Source: Actinocrispum wychmicini (lineage in GTDB: Bacteria; Actinomycetota; Actinomycetes; Mycobacteriales; Pseudonocardiaceae). From it: a stretch of 64,000 nt of DNA. Each line of letters opens with the position of its first letter. Within the stretch, counting starts at the first letter, position 1. Made by a program: the position numbers and the translations under genes. Where the stretch lies: assembly GCF_004345645.1 (NCBI RefSeq), contig NZ_SLWS01000015.1:124001-188000 (forward strand), given 5' to 3'. The notes below the pieces were generated by a model, which had not been told where the DNA came from, searched no databases, and saw nothing but the letters and a program-made list of their open reading frames with translations. Positions 15,907 to 23,985 of this stretch are shown piece after piece.

Positions 15907-17508
15907 GTGGTGGTGAGCGAACCCGTGTCGGGAGGGGTGGCCGTGGACGTCACCACGGTGCCGCCCGCCGTGACGCCGCTGGACGCCAAGGAGTGCCGGC
16001 AGCTCGGGCTGATCCGCCGGTTCGGCATCATGGGGTCGCTGCTCGTCGGGTTCGGGTCGTTGGGGGCCGGCGCGGCGCCGGTCTACAACCCGTTGCCGAG
16101 CGTGCCGGTGATCGGGCTGTTCGCCCGGATCCCCGGGGTGGCGCTGGCGATCGCGCTGCTCGGCATGGGCATGCTCATCGCCGGCTGGCTGCTGCTCGGG
16201 CGGTTCGCCCGACCGGGGCGGCCACGGCTGATCAGCCGGGCGCAGCTCAACCGGACGCTGCTGATGTGGGCGGTGCCGTTGATGTTCGTGCCGCCCCTGT
16301 TCAGCAAGGACGTGTACAGCTACCTGGCGCAGAGTTCGATCGTCTCGCACGGGCTGGACCCGTACCAGCTCGGCCCAGGGCAGGCGCTGGGGCAGGACGA
16401 CCCGCTCACCCGGGGCGTGTCCAACATGTGGCGGGACACGCCGGCGCCGTACGGACCGCTGTTCCTGTACCTCGGGCACCTGCTGAACTCGTTGACCGGC
16501 AACCACGTGGTCACCGGCGTGCTCACGCAACGGCTGCTGGCGGTGGCCGGGATCATGCTGTTCGTGTGGGCGCTCCCCCGGCTCGCCCGGCGGTTCGGCG
16601 TCCAGCCGGTGACCGCGCTGTGGTTCGGGGCGGCCAACCCGCTCGTGCTGTTCCACCTGGTCGCCGGGGTGCACAACGAGAGCCTGGCGATCGGGCTGAT
16701 GCTGGCCGGGTTCGAGATCTCCCTGCGCTACCTGCCCAAACCCGGGGCGCCCCCGCTGGCGTCGCTGCGCAAGGAATGGACGTTCGTCCTGCTCGGCGTC
16801 GCGATCATCACCCTCGGCGCCGCGGTCAAACTGCCGGCCCTGGTCGCCGCCGCGTTCGTCGGGGTCCAGGTGGCCAGACGCTGGGGCGGCGGCATCCGGC
16901 GCCTGCTGGGCGTCGGCGCAATCTTCCTGGCGACGGCCGGGGTGACAATGGCCGCCGCCTGCTTCGGCACCGGACTCGGCTTCGGCTGGATCCCGGCGTT
17001 GAGCACACCCGGCCTGGTCCGCAGCTGGATGTCGCCGATATCCGAGGCGGGCCAGCTCGCCGGGTCGCTCGGCGTCCTGCTGGGGCTCGGCAACCACACG
17101 ACCGCCGCGTACGACGTCGTGGTCATGATGGGGTACGCCGCCGCGGCCGTGATCACGGTGTGGCTGGTGTGGGACTGCCTGCGAGGCCGGCGCAGCGTGA
17201 TGACCGGGCTGGGCGCGTCGCTGGCGGCGTGGCTGATCCTGCATCCCGCGATGCAGCCGTGGTACCTCCTCTTTCCGACCATCCCGCTGGCCGCGTCACT
17301 GGCCGGCACGAAACGGTTCCGGGTGCTGGCCACGTTCGGCTGCACCTTCGCGGCGGTCCTGCTGCCGCCCACCGGCGGCACGTTCGGCGGTCGGATCTAC
17401 ATCGCCGTGCTGGCGTACGTCGCGGCGATCGTCGTTCTGCTGGCCATGTTGGCGTGGATGAACCGGAAGATCCCGTTCCTGACCCGCGAGGCCCGCGCCG
17501 AGGTGTGA
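15907..17508 (+). CDS. mptB: polyprenol-phosphate-mannose alpha-1,6-mannosyltransferase
   Basis: 533 residues, GT-C type integral membrane glycosyltransferase with about 12 or more hydrophobic segments from residue 35 on. The first extracellular loop after the second helices contains FSKDVYSYLAQ, with the acidic residue typical of GT-C enzymes that use polyprenol-phosphate sugars, and the following SHGLDPYQLGP segment is characteristic of MptA/MptB. It would extend the mannan core of lipomannan-type glycolipids at the outer face of the membrane. The location divergent from sufR is the same as M. tuberculosis Rv1459c (mptB), which supports this assignment over MptA. Three consecutive GTG codons (15907, 15910, 15913) make the exact start uncertain. 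Confidence 0.88.
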   Translation: MVVSEPVSGGVAVDVTTVPPAVTPLDAKECRQLGLIRRFGIMGSLLVGFGSLGAGAAPVYNPLPSVPVIGLFARIPGVALAIALLGMGMLIAGWLLLGRFARPGRPRLISRAQLNRTLLMWAVPLMFVPPLFSKDVYSYLAQSSIVSHGLDPYQLGPGQALGQDDPLTRGVSNMWRDTPAPYGPLFLYLGHLLNSLTGNHVVTGVLTQRLLAVAGIMLFVWALPRLARRFGVQPVTALWFGAANPLVLFHLVAGVHNESLAIGLMLAGFEISLRYLPKPGAPPLASLRKEWTFVLLGVAIITLGAAVKLPALVAAAFVGVQVARRWGGGIRRLLGVGAIFLATAGVTMAAACFGTGLGFGWIPALSTPGLVRSWMSPISEAGQLAGSLGVLLGLGNHTTAAYDVVVMMGYAAAAVITVWLVWDCLRGRRSVMTGLGASLAAWLILHPAMQPWYLLFPTIPLAASLAGTKRFRVLATFGCTFAAVLLPPTGGTFGGRIYIAVLAYVAAIVVLLAMLAWMNRKIPFLTREARAEV

Positions 17509-17511
17509 CGG

Positions 17512-18183
17512 TTACGGGCCGGTCCGGGTCAACAGCCAGTGCTGCGCCGGTTTTCCCTTGACGCTGACGACCACCTCCGAGCCGGTGATCGTGTACTTGT
17601 ACTGCTTGTTCGTGGCGACGAACCCGGTGGAGGTGGCCTCGGCGGGGATCGAGATGTGCGTGTCCGCGGTGGCCGGGGAGCCCTTCTGCTGGCCGTCGTA
17701 GTAAAGCCGGCCAGAGCCGTCCTGGCACACGGTGATCACGTGCTTGTCCGTGACGTAGCCGGCCACCAGGGTGCCGGTCCCGCCGGGCAGCCATCGGGCC
17801 GCGGCCGTCGGGCACGCGGGCGCGGACGGTCCCGGGTCGGTCGTGCCCATCTGCCGCAGGGCATGGCCGACCAGCAGGACGACCGCGAGCGCGCCGAGCC
17901 CGAAACCGCCTGCTTTGACCAGCGGGACGACGTTGAGCCTGGGCCGCCGCGAACGAGCCGGCGGTGGGGTGGCCGGGCGTCGAACCGGCGGCGGGGTAGC
18001 CGGCGGCGGGGTAGCCGGCGGCGGGGTCGGCCGGCGGACCGGGACCGTGGGAGTGAGGGTGATCTGGGCGGGCGCGACGAGTTGCAGTGCCGTCCCTGGG
18101 GCGGCGGTGTCGCAGGACTGACATCGCGTCGTGTCCGCGGGATTGTCGGTGCGACAGGAACCGCACCACCACACGGCGGTCAT
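17512..18183 (-). CDS. zinc-ribbon, proline-rich single-pass membrane protein
   Basis: 223 residues. N-terminal zinc ribbon with four Cys (CGSC and CQSC, residues 7-24), then a proline/threonine-rich linker with tandem PATPPP units (about 50-75), one hydrophobic helix (about 91-108), and a C-terminal domain of about 110 residues, predicted outside the cell, with two Cys. No known family is recognised for the outer domain. It is the last gene of the five-gene minus-strand operon (20 bp after the vWA gene) and ends 3 bp from mptB, convergently. A role as membrane-linked adaptor of the TIR/vWA system is inferred from context only. Confidence 0.75.
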   Translation of the reverse strand: MTAVWWCGSCRTDNPADTTRCQSCDTAAPGTALQLVAPAQITLTPTVPVRRPTPPPATPPPATPPPVRRPATPPPARSRRPRLNVVPLVKAGGFGLGALAVVLLVGHALRQMGTTDPGPSAPACPTAAARWLPGGTGTLVAGYVTDKHVITVCQDGSGRLYYDGQQKGSPATADTHISIPAEATSTGFVATNKQYKYTITGSEVVVSVKGKPAQHWLLTRTGP

Positions 18184-18202
18184 CGCACCTCCCGCGACAC
18201 CG

Positions 18203-18811
18203 TCACAGGCTGGCGGCGATGGTCGCGACGATGTCGAGCCCTTCGCCGGCGTTGGAGGGGAAGAACGCGGTGTGGTTCCACTGGGCTATCTCGGTCCACG
18301 GATACGTCTCCGGTGCGAAGATCAACAGTCGGTCCGCCGACCGCCGGCACCACCGGACGCGCAGGGCGTCCAGCGATGTCGGGATTTCCGGCGGGTAGGT
18401 GTGCGCGCTGCGCTGCCGCAGGTCGCCGAGCGGGTGCGCGGGCGCGTCGGTGAACAGGACGATCACCTGCCGGCGGCGGTCCCGGCCGGCCGGCCGGTCG
18501 GCAAGCATGGCCACGGCCAGCGCCTCCAGGCCGGACTCGGCCTCGTCGCCGCCGCCGGCCGCCTCCAGTTCCGCCACCGTCTTCTCGAAACAGTCCAGTT
18601 CGGCCGGGACGTCGAAGAACGGGCTCACCACGATGGCGTCGTCGGCCTCGTCGCCGAAGTCGCGGAAGCCGATGACCTTCAGCCGCGGGCTGTCGATCTC
18701 CTCGGTGAGCCGGAGGGGGACGGACAACGCGCTGTGCTTCACGGTCGTCAGCAACGGGCCCATGCTCAGCGTGACGTCGACGCACAGCACGACGTCCACC
18801 GCGGGCGGCAT
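18203..18811 (-). CDS. von Willebrand factor A domain protein
   Basis: 202 residues, essentially one vWA domain. The metal-ion-dependent adhesion site begins DVTLSM (residues 12-17), in the DxTxS form common in bacterial vWA proteins, and LFTDAPAHP (about 120) supplies the later Asp. Such domains bind protein partners through a divalent metal. There is no signal peptide, so it acts in the cytoplasm. It lies 4 bp after the SPFH-like gene in the TIR operon. Cytoplasmic vWA proteins next to NTPases are common parts of bacterial conflict systems; that role is inferred. Confidence 0.85.
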   Translation of the reverse strand: MPPAVDVVLCVDVTLSMGPLLTTVKHSALSVPLRLTEEIDSPRLKVIGFRDFGDEADDAIVVSPFFDVPAELDCFEKTVAELEAAGGGDEAESGLEALAVAMLADRPAGRDRRRQVIVLFTDAPAHPLGDLRQRSAHTYPPEIPTSLDALRVRWCRRSADRLLIFAPETYPWTEIAQWNHTAFFPSNAGEGLDIVATIAASL

Positions 18812-18815
18812 CCCG

Positions 18816-19733
18816 TCAGTCCTCAGTGGACTTCGGCGGATCGTTGTCCCCGTTCGGCTTCTGCTCGGCCGAGTCGCCCGCCACCACCGCGCGTGACTTG
18901 CGTTCGATCCGGTCCCGGATACCGCCGCGTTTGCCGGACGTCAGCGATCCCGGGAAGAACGTGTTCATCGCCTCTTCCTTGATCCGGGACGCCACGTAGT
19001 CCCGCTTCGGTCCGGTCGACCCGTTGACCTGGCCGACCATGTCCAGGATCGCCTGGGTGTGCCGCTCCTTCGCCTCCTGCTCCCGGTCGAGCAACGGGGT
19101 CGGGTCGCCGTCCATCAACGCCATGATCTGGGCGAGGATCTCGGTGCGGTCGCCGCCTGCGACCGGGCGCATCGCGTCCCGTTTCATCTCCTGGACCCGC
19201 AGCTCCCGCCGGGCGCTGATGATCTCCGCGGAGTCGATCGGGGCGACTCGGACCGTGAAGTTGTTGAGCCGCAACGACGGCACGGAATCCGCGGTGACCA
19301 ACCGGTGGGTGATCGCGGCCTCGGCGCTGGCCGGGTCCAGCACGTCGAAGCCGACCGCCACCTGGCGGACGATGCTCGCCATCGACGGGCTCAGGCAGGC
19401 CGTCATGTCGGTCACCCCGTCCCGCACGATCGCCACCGGATCGGTCACCTGGCAGGCGAAGCCGACCTTGACGGCGAACGGGAACGCCGGGTCCGCGCTC
19501 GGCGCGTTCTCGGTGAACGACAGCCCGCGCGGGGCCATGTCCACGACGTACAGCCGGCGGTAGTTGCCCAGCCTGGCGTCCGGCACGCGTTGGCCCTGGC
19601 GGACCACCACCGGCTCGCCGCGCGGGCGTTCGAGCACGAGCGCGGTGCCCAGGTCAGGGGGCCGTACGGGTGATCCGACCCGCGTCCGGGACAGCTCGGT
19701 AGTCGCCAAGATCGGGTTGTACGTCTGGCTCAT
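18816..19733 (-). CDS. SPFH/band-7-like domain protein (tentative)
   Basis: 305 residues from the ATG at 19733, preceded by GGAG; it overlaps the upstream NTPase-like gene by 80 bp. The first 170 residues have the alternating beta-strand layout and the segment VKVGFACQVTDPVAIVRDGV that resembles stomatin/prohibitin (SPFH) domains. A charged, helical stretch (SARRELRVQEMKRDAM, later DREQEAKERHTQAILD) follows, which may form a coiled coil. The C-terminus is polar and ends in a low-complexity tail. No transmembrane segment is evident, which is unusual for band-7 proteins, so the assignment is tentative. It may act as an oligomeric platform for the other operon products. Confidence 0.6.
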   Translation of the reverse strand: MSQTYNPILATTELSRTRVGSPVRPPDLGTALVLERPRGEPVVVRQGQRVPDARLGNYRRLYVVDMAPRGLSFTENAPSADPAFPFAVKVGFACQVTDPVAIVRDGVTDMTACLSPSMASIVRQVAVGFDVLDPASAEAAITHRLVTADSVPSLRLNNFTVRVAPIDSAEIISARRELRVQEMKRDAMRPVAGGDRTEILAQIMALMDGDPTPLLDREQEAKERHTQAILDMVGQVNGSTGPKRDYVASRIKEEAMNTFFPGSLTSGKRGGIRDRIERKSRAVVAGDSAEQKPNGDNDPPKSTED

Positions 19734-21798
19734 CCAGTAGTTCTCCTGCCTCACTCAGTTCGCGGCGGAAGTCGTCGGCCGCGGCGGACGGGTCGTCGGG
19801 GTCGGTGGCCCAGTCCCGCAGCGCGTGCAGCAACTGGTCGTAGTCACGGTGGTCGCGGTCGGCGACGCCGGCGAGCATGAGCAGGACGTCGTCCCGCACG
19901 GTCGGATCCCGGTCGGCCACCCGGACCCACGTGCGCAACCCCTCCAGCGCCTGCTCGTGCACGTCCATGTGGTTCAGCGCCCGGCCCCACAGTTCGGCCA
20001 GCTCGTCGCGGAACCGGGCGGCGGACAGCAGCAGCACCGGTCGGTCCGCGCCCTGCGCCGCGGCGGCGTACGTGAACATGGTCAGTGCCTTGGCCAGCGG
20101 CTCCTCGGCGGCCGTCGGGTCGGTCCAGTCCGTGAGCGCGTCGAGCACTTCGGACACCCGCCCCTCTTCGAGGAGCATGTGCGCGGTGGACGCGGCCGCG
20201 GCCAGGAACCCCCAGTCGCCGTCGCAGACCAGGACGCGCAGCACCCGCAGCGCTCTGGCCGGGTTCGCCGCGCCCAACGGGCCGCCCAACGCGAGTGCGG
20301 CGGTCGCGGGCAGATCGCGCGCGTTGGCGTCGTACCGGACCAGGTCGGCCCACTGCTCCAGATACGCCCACACGGTGTCGGCGTGGTCGCTGACCTGACC
20401 TGCCACGTTCAGGCCCCACGCGGCGCTCAGCCGCAGGGTGGCCGACGGGCTCGCCGCCCAGGTCTTCAGGTAGCTGTGCATGCCGTGGCCGAAGTCGTTG
20501 GTGGACAACATCCCCGCCGCGACCGCCGCCCGGGTGCGGACCTCCACGTCGTCGTGCTGCGCCTGCGCGGTGAGCCAGGCGAGGATGGCCTCCCGGGCGC
20601 CGTCGAACTCGAACCAGGTGAGCGCCAGCACCACCGGCCGGAGGTTGGCGTGCCGGAACCGCACCAGCGGTGGGCCGTCGACGTGCTCGACGTACTCGAT
20701 CCAGCTCCGCTGCCTGGTCAGTGCCCGCAGGTATCTCGGGGTGGTGGTGGCCTTGCTGGTGCCGATCCGCCGGTACAGCGCGACGGCGGCGTCGGCGACG
20801 TGGAGGTAGCTCGCGCCTTCCAGGACGGCGGTGGCGAAGACGAAGGCGATGTCGGCCACGTCCGGTTCGCTGTCCAGCCATTCCTGGACTTGGTCTCTCG
20901 GATCACGAAGTCGCGCGACCGCCTCGGCCAGGTCACTGTCCTTGCGCAGCGCGCCGATCACGGCGTTGGCGGCACGGGTGGCGAACTCCGGGCCTTCGCG
21001 TTCGTCCAGCAGCTCGGCCAGTTCGGTCCCGGCGAGCCGGTCGTCCAGGTCCGCTGGGGACAGCCACGGCTGTTCGCCGAGGACGCGCCTGCGGACGATC
21101 TCCATTGGGTCGGGCAGGTCCACTGTGACCACGTAGTCCGCGCGTTTCGGCGCCGTGGCGAGGGTGCCGCGGACCGGGCCGGTCGCCACGACCAGGAAGC
21201 TGCCTTGGTCGCGCAGTCGTTCCGCGACAAGGGTGAGCCAGGTGTCGTCCACCGACTCGGCCCGACCCTGCCGGTCCTCCACAAGCAGGCCGCAGCGGGC
21301 GTGCGGGACCCGCCACGTGGGGTCGCCCAGCACCTCGTCGCCCAGTTCGTGGACGACCAGGTCGAGCTTGGCGCATTCCAGCACCCGGCGCACCGTCGCC
21401 AGTGCCTGACTGCGCCGGCCGGACCGAAGCTTTCCGGTGAAGATCACCAGGTTCTGGGTGTCCAGTGTGTCCACTCCGGACTCGAAGCCGGCCGGCTCCA
21501 CGTAGTACTCGACGTCGGCCAGGCGCACCGGGGTCGGCCGGCGGCCGGGGCGACGGCCGGCGGTCCGCCCACCGCCCGCCGTGAAACCGCCGTACACGGC
21601 GAAGTCGCCCTGGAAGACGTTGATGGTGGCGCCACCGGCCCGGCTGATGCCCTCGGCGACGATCCGTCCGGACCGGACGGACGAGAAGTCGGCGGCGGTG
21701 CCACGCAGGCCCTTCAACGCCTCCGCACGGGACGGCGCGGCGCCCGCCGCCGGGTCGGCCGGTGCCCGCGGCTCGGCCGCGGGTCCCTCCTCAGGCAT
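19654..21798 (-). CDS. NTPase-like protein with C-terminal helical repeats
   Basis: 714 residues. The N-terminal 50 residues are disordered; residues 57-73 (ATINVFQGDFAVYGGFT) form a short glycine/aromatic motif that looks like the amyloid-type signalling motifs of bacterial NLR-like proteins. From about 112 comes a P-loop-like domain with a degenerate Walker A (TGKLRSGRRS, with Lys replaced by Arg), a Walker-B-like GLLVEDRQG, and LVVATGPV resembling sensor 1. Residues 380-690 are alpha-helical repeats resembling HEAT or TPR. The layout recalls STAND-type immune receptors, but nucleotide hydrolysis is doubtful. Its ATG overlaps the TIR gene stop by 8 bp. The function of regulating or recruiting the TIR effector is inference. 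Confidence 0.65.
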   Translation of the reverse strand: MPEEGPAAEPRAPADPAAGAAPSRAEALKGLRGTAADFSSVRSGRIVAEGISRAGGATINVFQGDFAVYGGFTAGGGRTAGRRPGRRPTPVRLADVEYYVEPAGFESGVDTLDTQNLVIFTGKLRSGRRSQALATVRRVLECAKLDLVVHELGDEVLGDPTWRVPHARCGLLVEDRQGRAESVDDTWLTLVAERLRDQGSFLVVATGPVRGTLATAPKRADYVVTVDLPDPMEIVRRRVLGEQPWLSPADLDDRLAGTELAELLDEREGPEFATRAANAVIGALRKDSDLAEAVARLRDPRDQVQEWLDSEPDVADIAFVFATAVLEGASYLHVADAAVALYRRIGTSKATTTPRYLRALTRQRSWIEYVEHVDGPPLVRFRHANLRPVVLALTWFEFDGAREAILAWLTAQAQHDDVEVRTRAAVAAGMLSTNDFGHGMHSYLKTWAASPSATLRLSAAWGLNVAGQVSDHADTVWAYLEQWADLVRYDANARDLPATAALALGGPLGAANPARALRVLRVLVCDGDWGFLAAAASTAHMLLEEGRVSEVLDALTDWTDPTAAEEPLAKALTMFTYAAAAQGADRPVLLLSAARFRDELAELWGRALNHMDVHEQALEGLRTWVRVADRDPTVRDDVLLMLAGVADRDHRDYDQLLHALRDWATDPDDPSAAADDFRRELSEAGELLDEPDVQPDLGDYRAVPDAGRITRTAP

Positions 21799-22411
21799 GG
21801 AAGTCGCCGAACGTCATGTGCTCGGCCTGCCAGAGCTTGTCGACGTGGTCGGCCTGCACCACCCTGTCGATGTGCTCGGCCTGCACCACCTTGCCGACAC
21901 TCGTGGCGTTCACGCTGAACGTGCTCGTCGGCTGCTGTTTCGCCGGACGCAGGCCGGGCACCTGTTCGCGGAGCTTGTCGGCCAGCCGGTTCACGTCGAG
22001 CTCGCGGTTGCGGAACCGCACCTCGATGTCCTGCAACGTGGTGAGGGCCTTCAGGTCGTCCGGCAGGTGCTCGGCCCGCACCCTGGGCACGTCCAGGCGC
22101 ACCGGGATGACCTGTTTGCCGTGCTCGAGCGCGAGCTGGATCTCCCGGCGCACGAAGTCGGCCGGGTCGTCGAGCCGGCGCTCGCCATGCTCGTTCGTCG
22201 CGGTCAGCCAGTTGCGCCCGATGATGGCCAGCAGCACGTCCGACCCGGTGACCGCGTCGAACATGGCCTGCTCCCACGGCACGCCGAGGTCGATGGACTT
22301 GGCCGCCAGGAACACCGCGGCGGTGCCGAACCGCTGCGACAGCATCTCGTCGAGCAGCGCGACGCCGAACTTCTCGTCCTCGGTCCGGTAGTTCAGGAAG
22401 ATCTGGGTCAA
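21791..22411 (-). CDS. TIR-domain protein with C-terminal 9-residue repeats
   Basis: 206 residues. TIR domain at 1-140: strand A IFLNYRTED, helix region with VFLAAKSIDLGVPWEQA, DVLLAIIGRNWL, and DFVRREIQLAL, where Glu90 aligns with the catalytic glutamate of NAD-cleaving TIR domains. The tail carries three consecutive 9-residue repeats (175-201): VVQAEHIDR, VVQADHVDK and LWQAEHMTF, encoded by 27-bp tandem units at 21818-21898. Such VVQA motifs resemble bacterial amyloid signalling sequences. It starts at TTG (22411) with GAGGAG 9 nt upstream; no ATG or GTG is available there. First gene of the five-gene operon. Likely role: NADase-type effector in a defence or cell-death system, by family and context. 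Confidence 0.82.
   Translation of the reverse strand: MTQIFLNYRTEDEKFGVALLDEMLSQRFGTAAVFLAAKSIDLGVPWEQAMFDAVTGSDVLLAIIGRNWLTATNEHGERRLDDPADFVRREIQLALEHGKQVIPVRLDVPRVRAEHLPDDLKALTTLQDIEVRFRNRELDVNRLADKLREQVPGLRPAKQQPTSTFSVNATSVGKVVQAEHIDRVVQADHVDKLWQAEHMTFGDFHA
21818..21898 (-). repeat. three 27-bp tandem repeats inside the TIR gene
   Basis: Units at 21818-21844, 21845-21871 and 21872-21898, each beginning gtg(c/g)tcggcctgc on the plus strand. They encode the 9-residue repeats of the TIR protein tail. Divergence is mostly at single positions, and the hydrophobic-hydrophobic-Gln-Ala-acidic-His core is kept in all three. Confidence 0.85.
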
Positions 22412-22723
22412 CGTATGCCACTCCTCAAACTGGGATTTCTCACCGCTGGAACGCGCCCGCCGATGCCCGGCATTTTTCCCACCCGACCGGCGGTTGACAA
22501 GTGTTTCTCGTTTCCTTTTCAGTCAGACCCGTGTCCATTCCCGCTCGGGATGGACGAAAAGAGGACACCGCACGCTGTGTGCACAACGCCACAGACACAC
22601 CGGTGGTCGCGTCGTACCCTGGAGGTCCCGGCTGTTTACCGTTTCCTTCCCACCCACTCGACGCACAACACGTATCCATCCTGCCGACCAGTCGCAACAA
22701 TTGCTTATCGAAAGGAAGAAAAT
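22412..22723. promoter_or_regulatory. divergent intergenic region between TIR operon and XRE gene
   Basis: 312 bp, noticeably richer in A/T than its neighbours, between divergent genes. A TTGACA box at 22494-22499 faces the XRE gene, but no clear -10 box follows at 17 nt. On the minus strand GAGGAG serves the TIR start. I see no credible gene in it. It probably holds the promoters of both transcription units and any site bound by the XRE protein. Confidence 0.5.
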
Positions 22724-23983
22724 GTGTCCAGCGTGGAGTTCGGGCCCCGGCTGCGGGCCATCCGAACCGCCCGTGGCCTGAGTCTGAGTGAATTCGCCAG
22801 GCGGATCTACTACAGCAAGGGCCACGTCAGCCGGGTGGAGACCGGCGCACAGGCGGCCTCGGTCGAATTCGCCCGCCGATGTGACTCCGCGCTTGACGCG
22901 CGCGGCGACCTCGTCACGCTCGTGCGGCCGGCCACGCCGGACCCATCACCGGAGCCGGCGGACGGCCACGACGACGGGATGTGGATCATGACGATGGCAG
23001 CGGACGGCAACAGCTCTTTCGTGCCGATCGGACGACGCCAGGTGCTCACCGGCGGCGCGGTGCTGCTGGCCCAGTTGAGCGGCGGCGCGGCGTGGGCCAC
23101 TCCGGCCGACCCTGGCCTCCCGCACCACCGCCAACTGCTCGACGCGGCCCGCGGGCTTGGCCAGGTCGCCCCGCCCGGCGTGGTGTTGCCGATGCTGGTG
23201 GGGCAGGCGCACGCCTTGCGCGCCATGGCCGCCGACCGCCATCTCGACGCCGCCAACCTGTTCGCCCGCACCAGCGAGTTCGCCGGTTGGATGGCGCAGG
23301 AGGCCGGCGACGACAAGAACGCGGTGTGGTGGACCGACCAGGCCGTCCAGGTCGCCACCGCGGCCGGGGACGGTCACACCGCGGCCTACGCCCTGGTGCG
23401 CCGGGCGTTGCTGGCCATGTACGACGGGGACGCCGCCACGACGATCGGCTACGCGCAACAGGCCCAGTCGTCCACCAAGACCCCGCCGCGGATCCTCGGC
23501 CTGGCCGCGCAACGGGAAGCTCAGGGCCACGCCATCGCCGGCGACTACGACTCGTGCATGCGCGCGCTGGACCGAGCCCGCACGGACATGGCTCGCGGAA
23601 ACGCCGAGACCGGTCCCGTGGTCGGGACCTCGCACGTGCCCGACCCGGTGTCGGCGGTGACCGGGTGGTGCCTGTACGACCTGGGGCGGCCGAAGGACGC
23701 GGCGGCGGTTCTGGACCAGGTGGTCGCGCGAATTCCGATCACGGCGGTCCGCGCCCGGCTGCGGTTCGGTGTCCGCCAGGCGTTGGCGCACGCGGCGTCG
23801 GGGGATGTGGACCACGCGTGTTCACTGGCCCGGCCGATGATCGACCAGACCATGACGGTGGGCTCGGCGACGATCCTGGCCGACCTGCGCCGGCTCGCGA
23901 CCAGCTTGCGCCGGTGGAACACCCACGAATCCGTGCGCGCCCTCGGTCCGGCGTTCGGCCTGGCACTGCACAAGGGCGCCTGA
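22724..23983 (+). CDS. XRE-family regulator with helical-repeat C-terminus
   Basis: 419 residues. Helix-turn-helix of the XRE/Cro type at about 5-60 (SLSEFARRIYYSKGHVSRVETG), then a Gly/Ala-rich hydrophobic segment near 105-127 (RRQVLTGGAVLLAQ) that in this actinomycete family resembles a relic twin-arginine-like stretch, and a long alpha-helical region of tetratricopeptide-like repeats to the end. GTG at 22724 is chosen because AAAGGAAG lies 5 nt upstream. It is divergent from the TIR operon and may regulate it, but such regulators are numerous in Streptomyces-type genomes and the pairing may be chance. It ends 2 bp from the convergent ArsR gene. Confidence 0.85.
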   Translation: MSSVEFGPRLRAIRTARGLSLSEFARRIYYSKGHVSRVETGAQAASVEFARRCDSALDARGDLVTLVRPATPDPSPEPADGHDDGMWIMTMAADGNSSFVPIGRRQVLTGGAVLLAQLSGGAAWATPADPGLPHHRQLLDAARGLGQVAPPGVVLPMLVGQAHALRAMAADRHLDAANLFARTSEFAGWMAQEAGDDKNAVWWTDQAVQVATAAGDGHTAAYALVRRALLAMYDGDAATTIGYAQQAQSSTKTPPRILGLAAQREAQGHAIAGDYDSCMRALDRARTDMARGNAETGPVVGTSHVPDPVSAVTGWCLYDLGRPKDAAAVLDQVVARIPITAVRARLRFGVRQALAHAASGDVDHACSLARPMIDQTMTVGSATILADLRRLATSLRRWNTHESVRALGPAFGLALHKGA

Positions 23984-23985
23984 AC

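Noticed and set aside
15793..17244. 483-codon minus-strand frame antisense to mptB
   Set aside because: Composition is rich in Gln/Arg/His/Pro, typical of antisense frames, and mptB on the other strand is clearly real.
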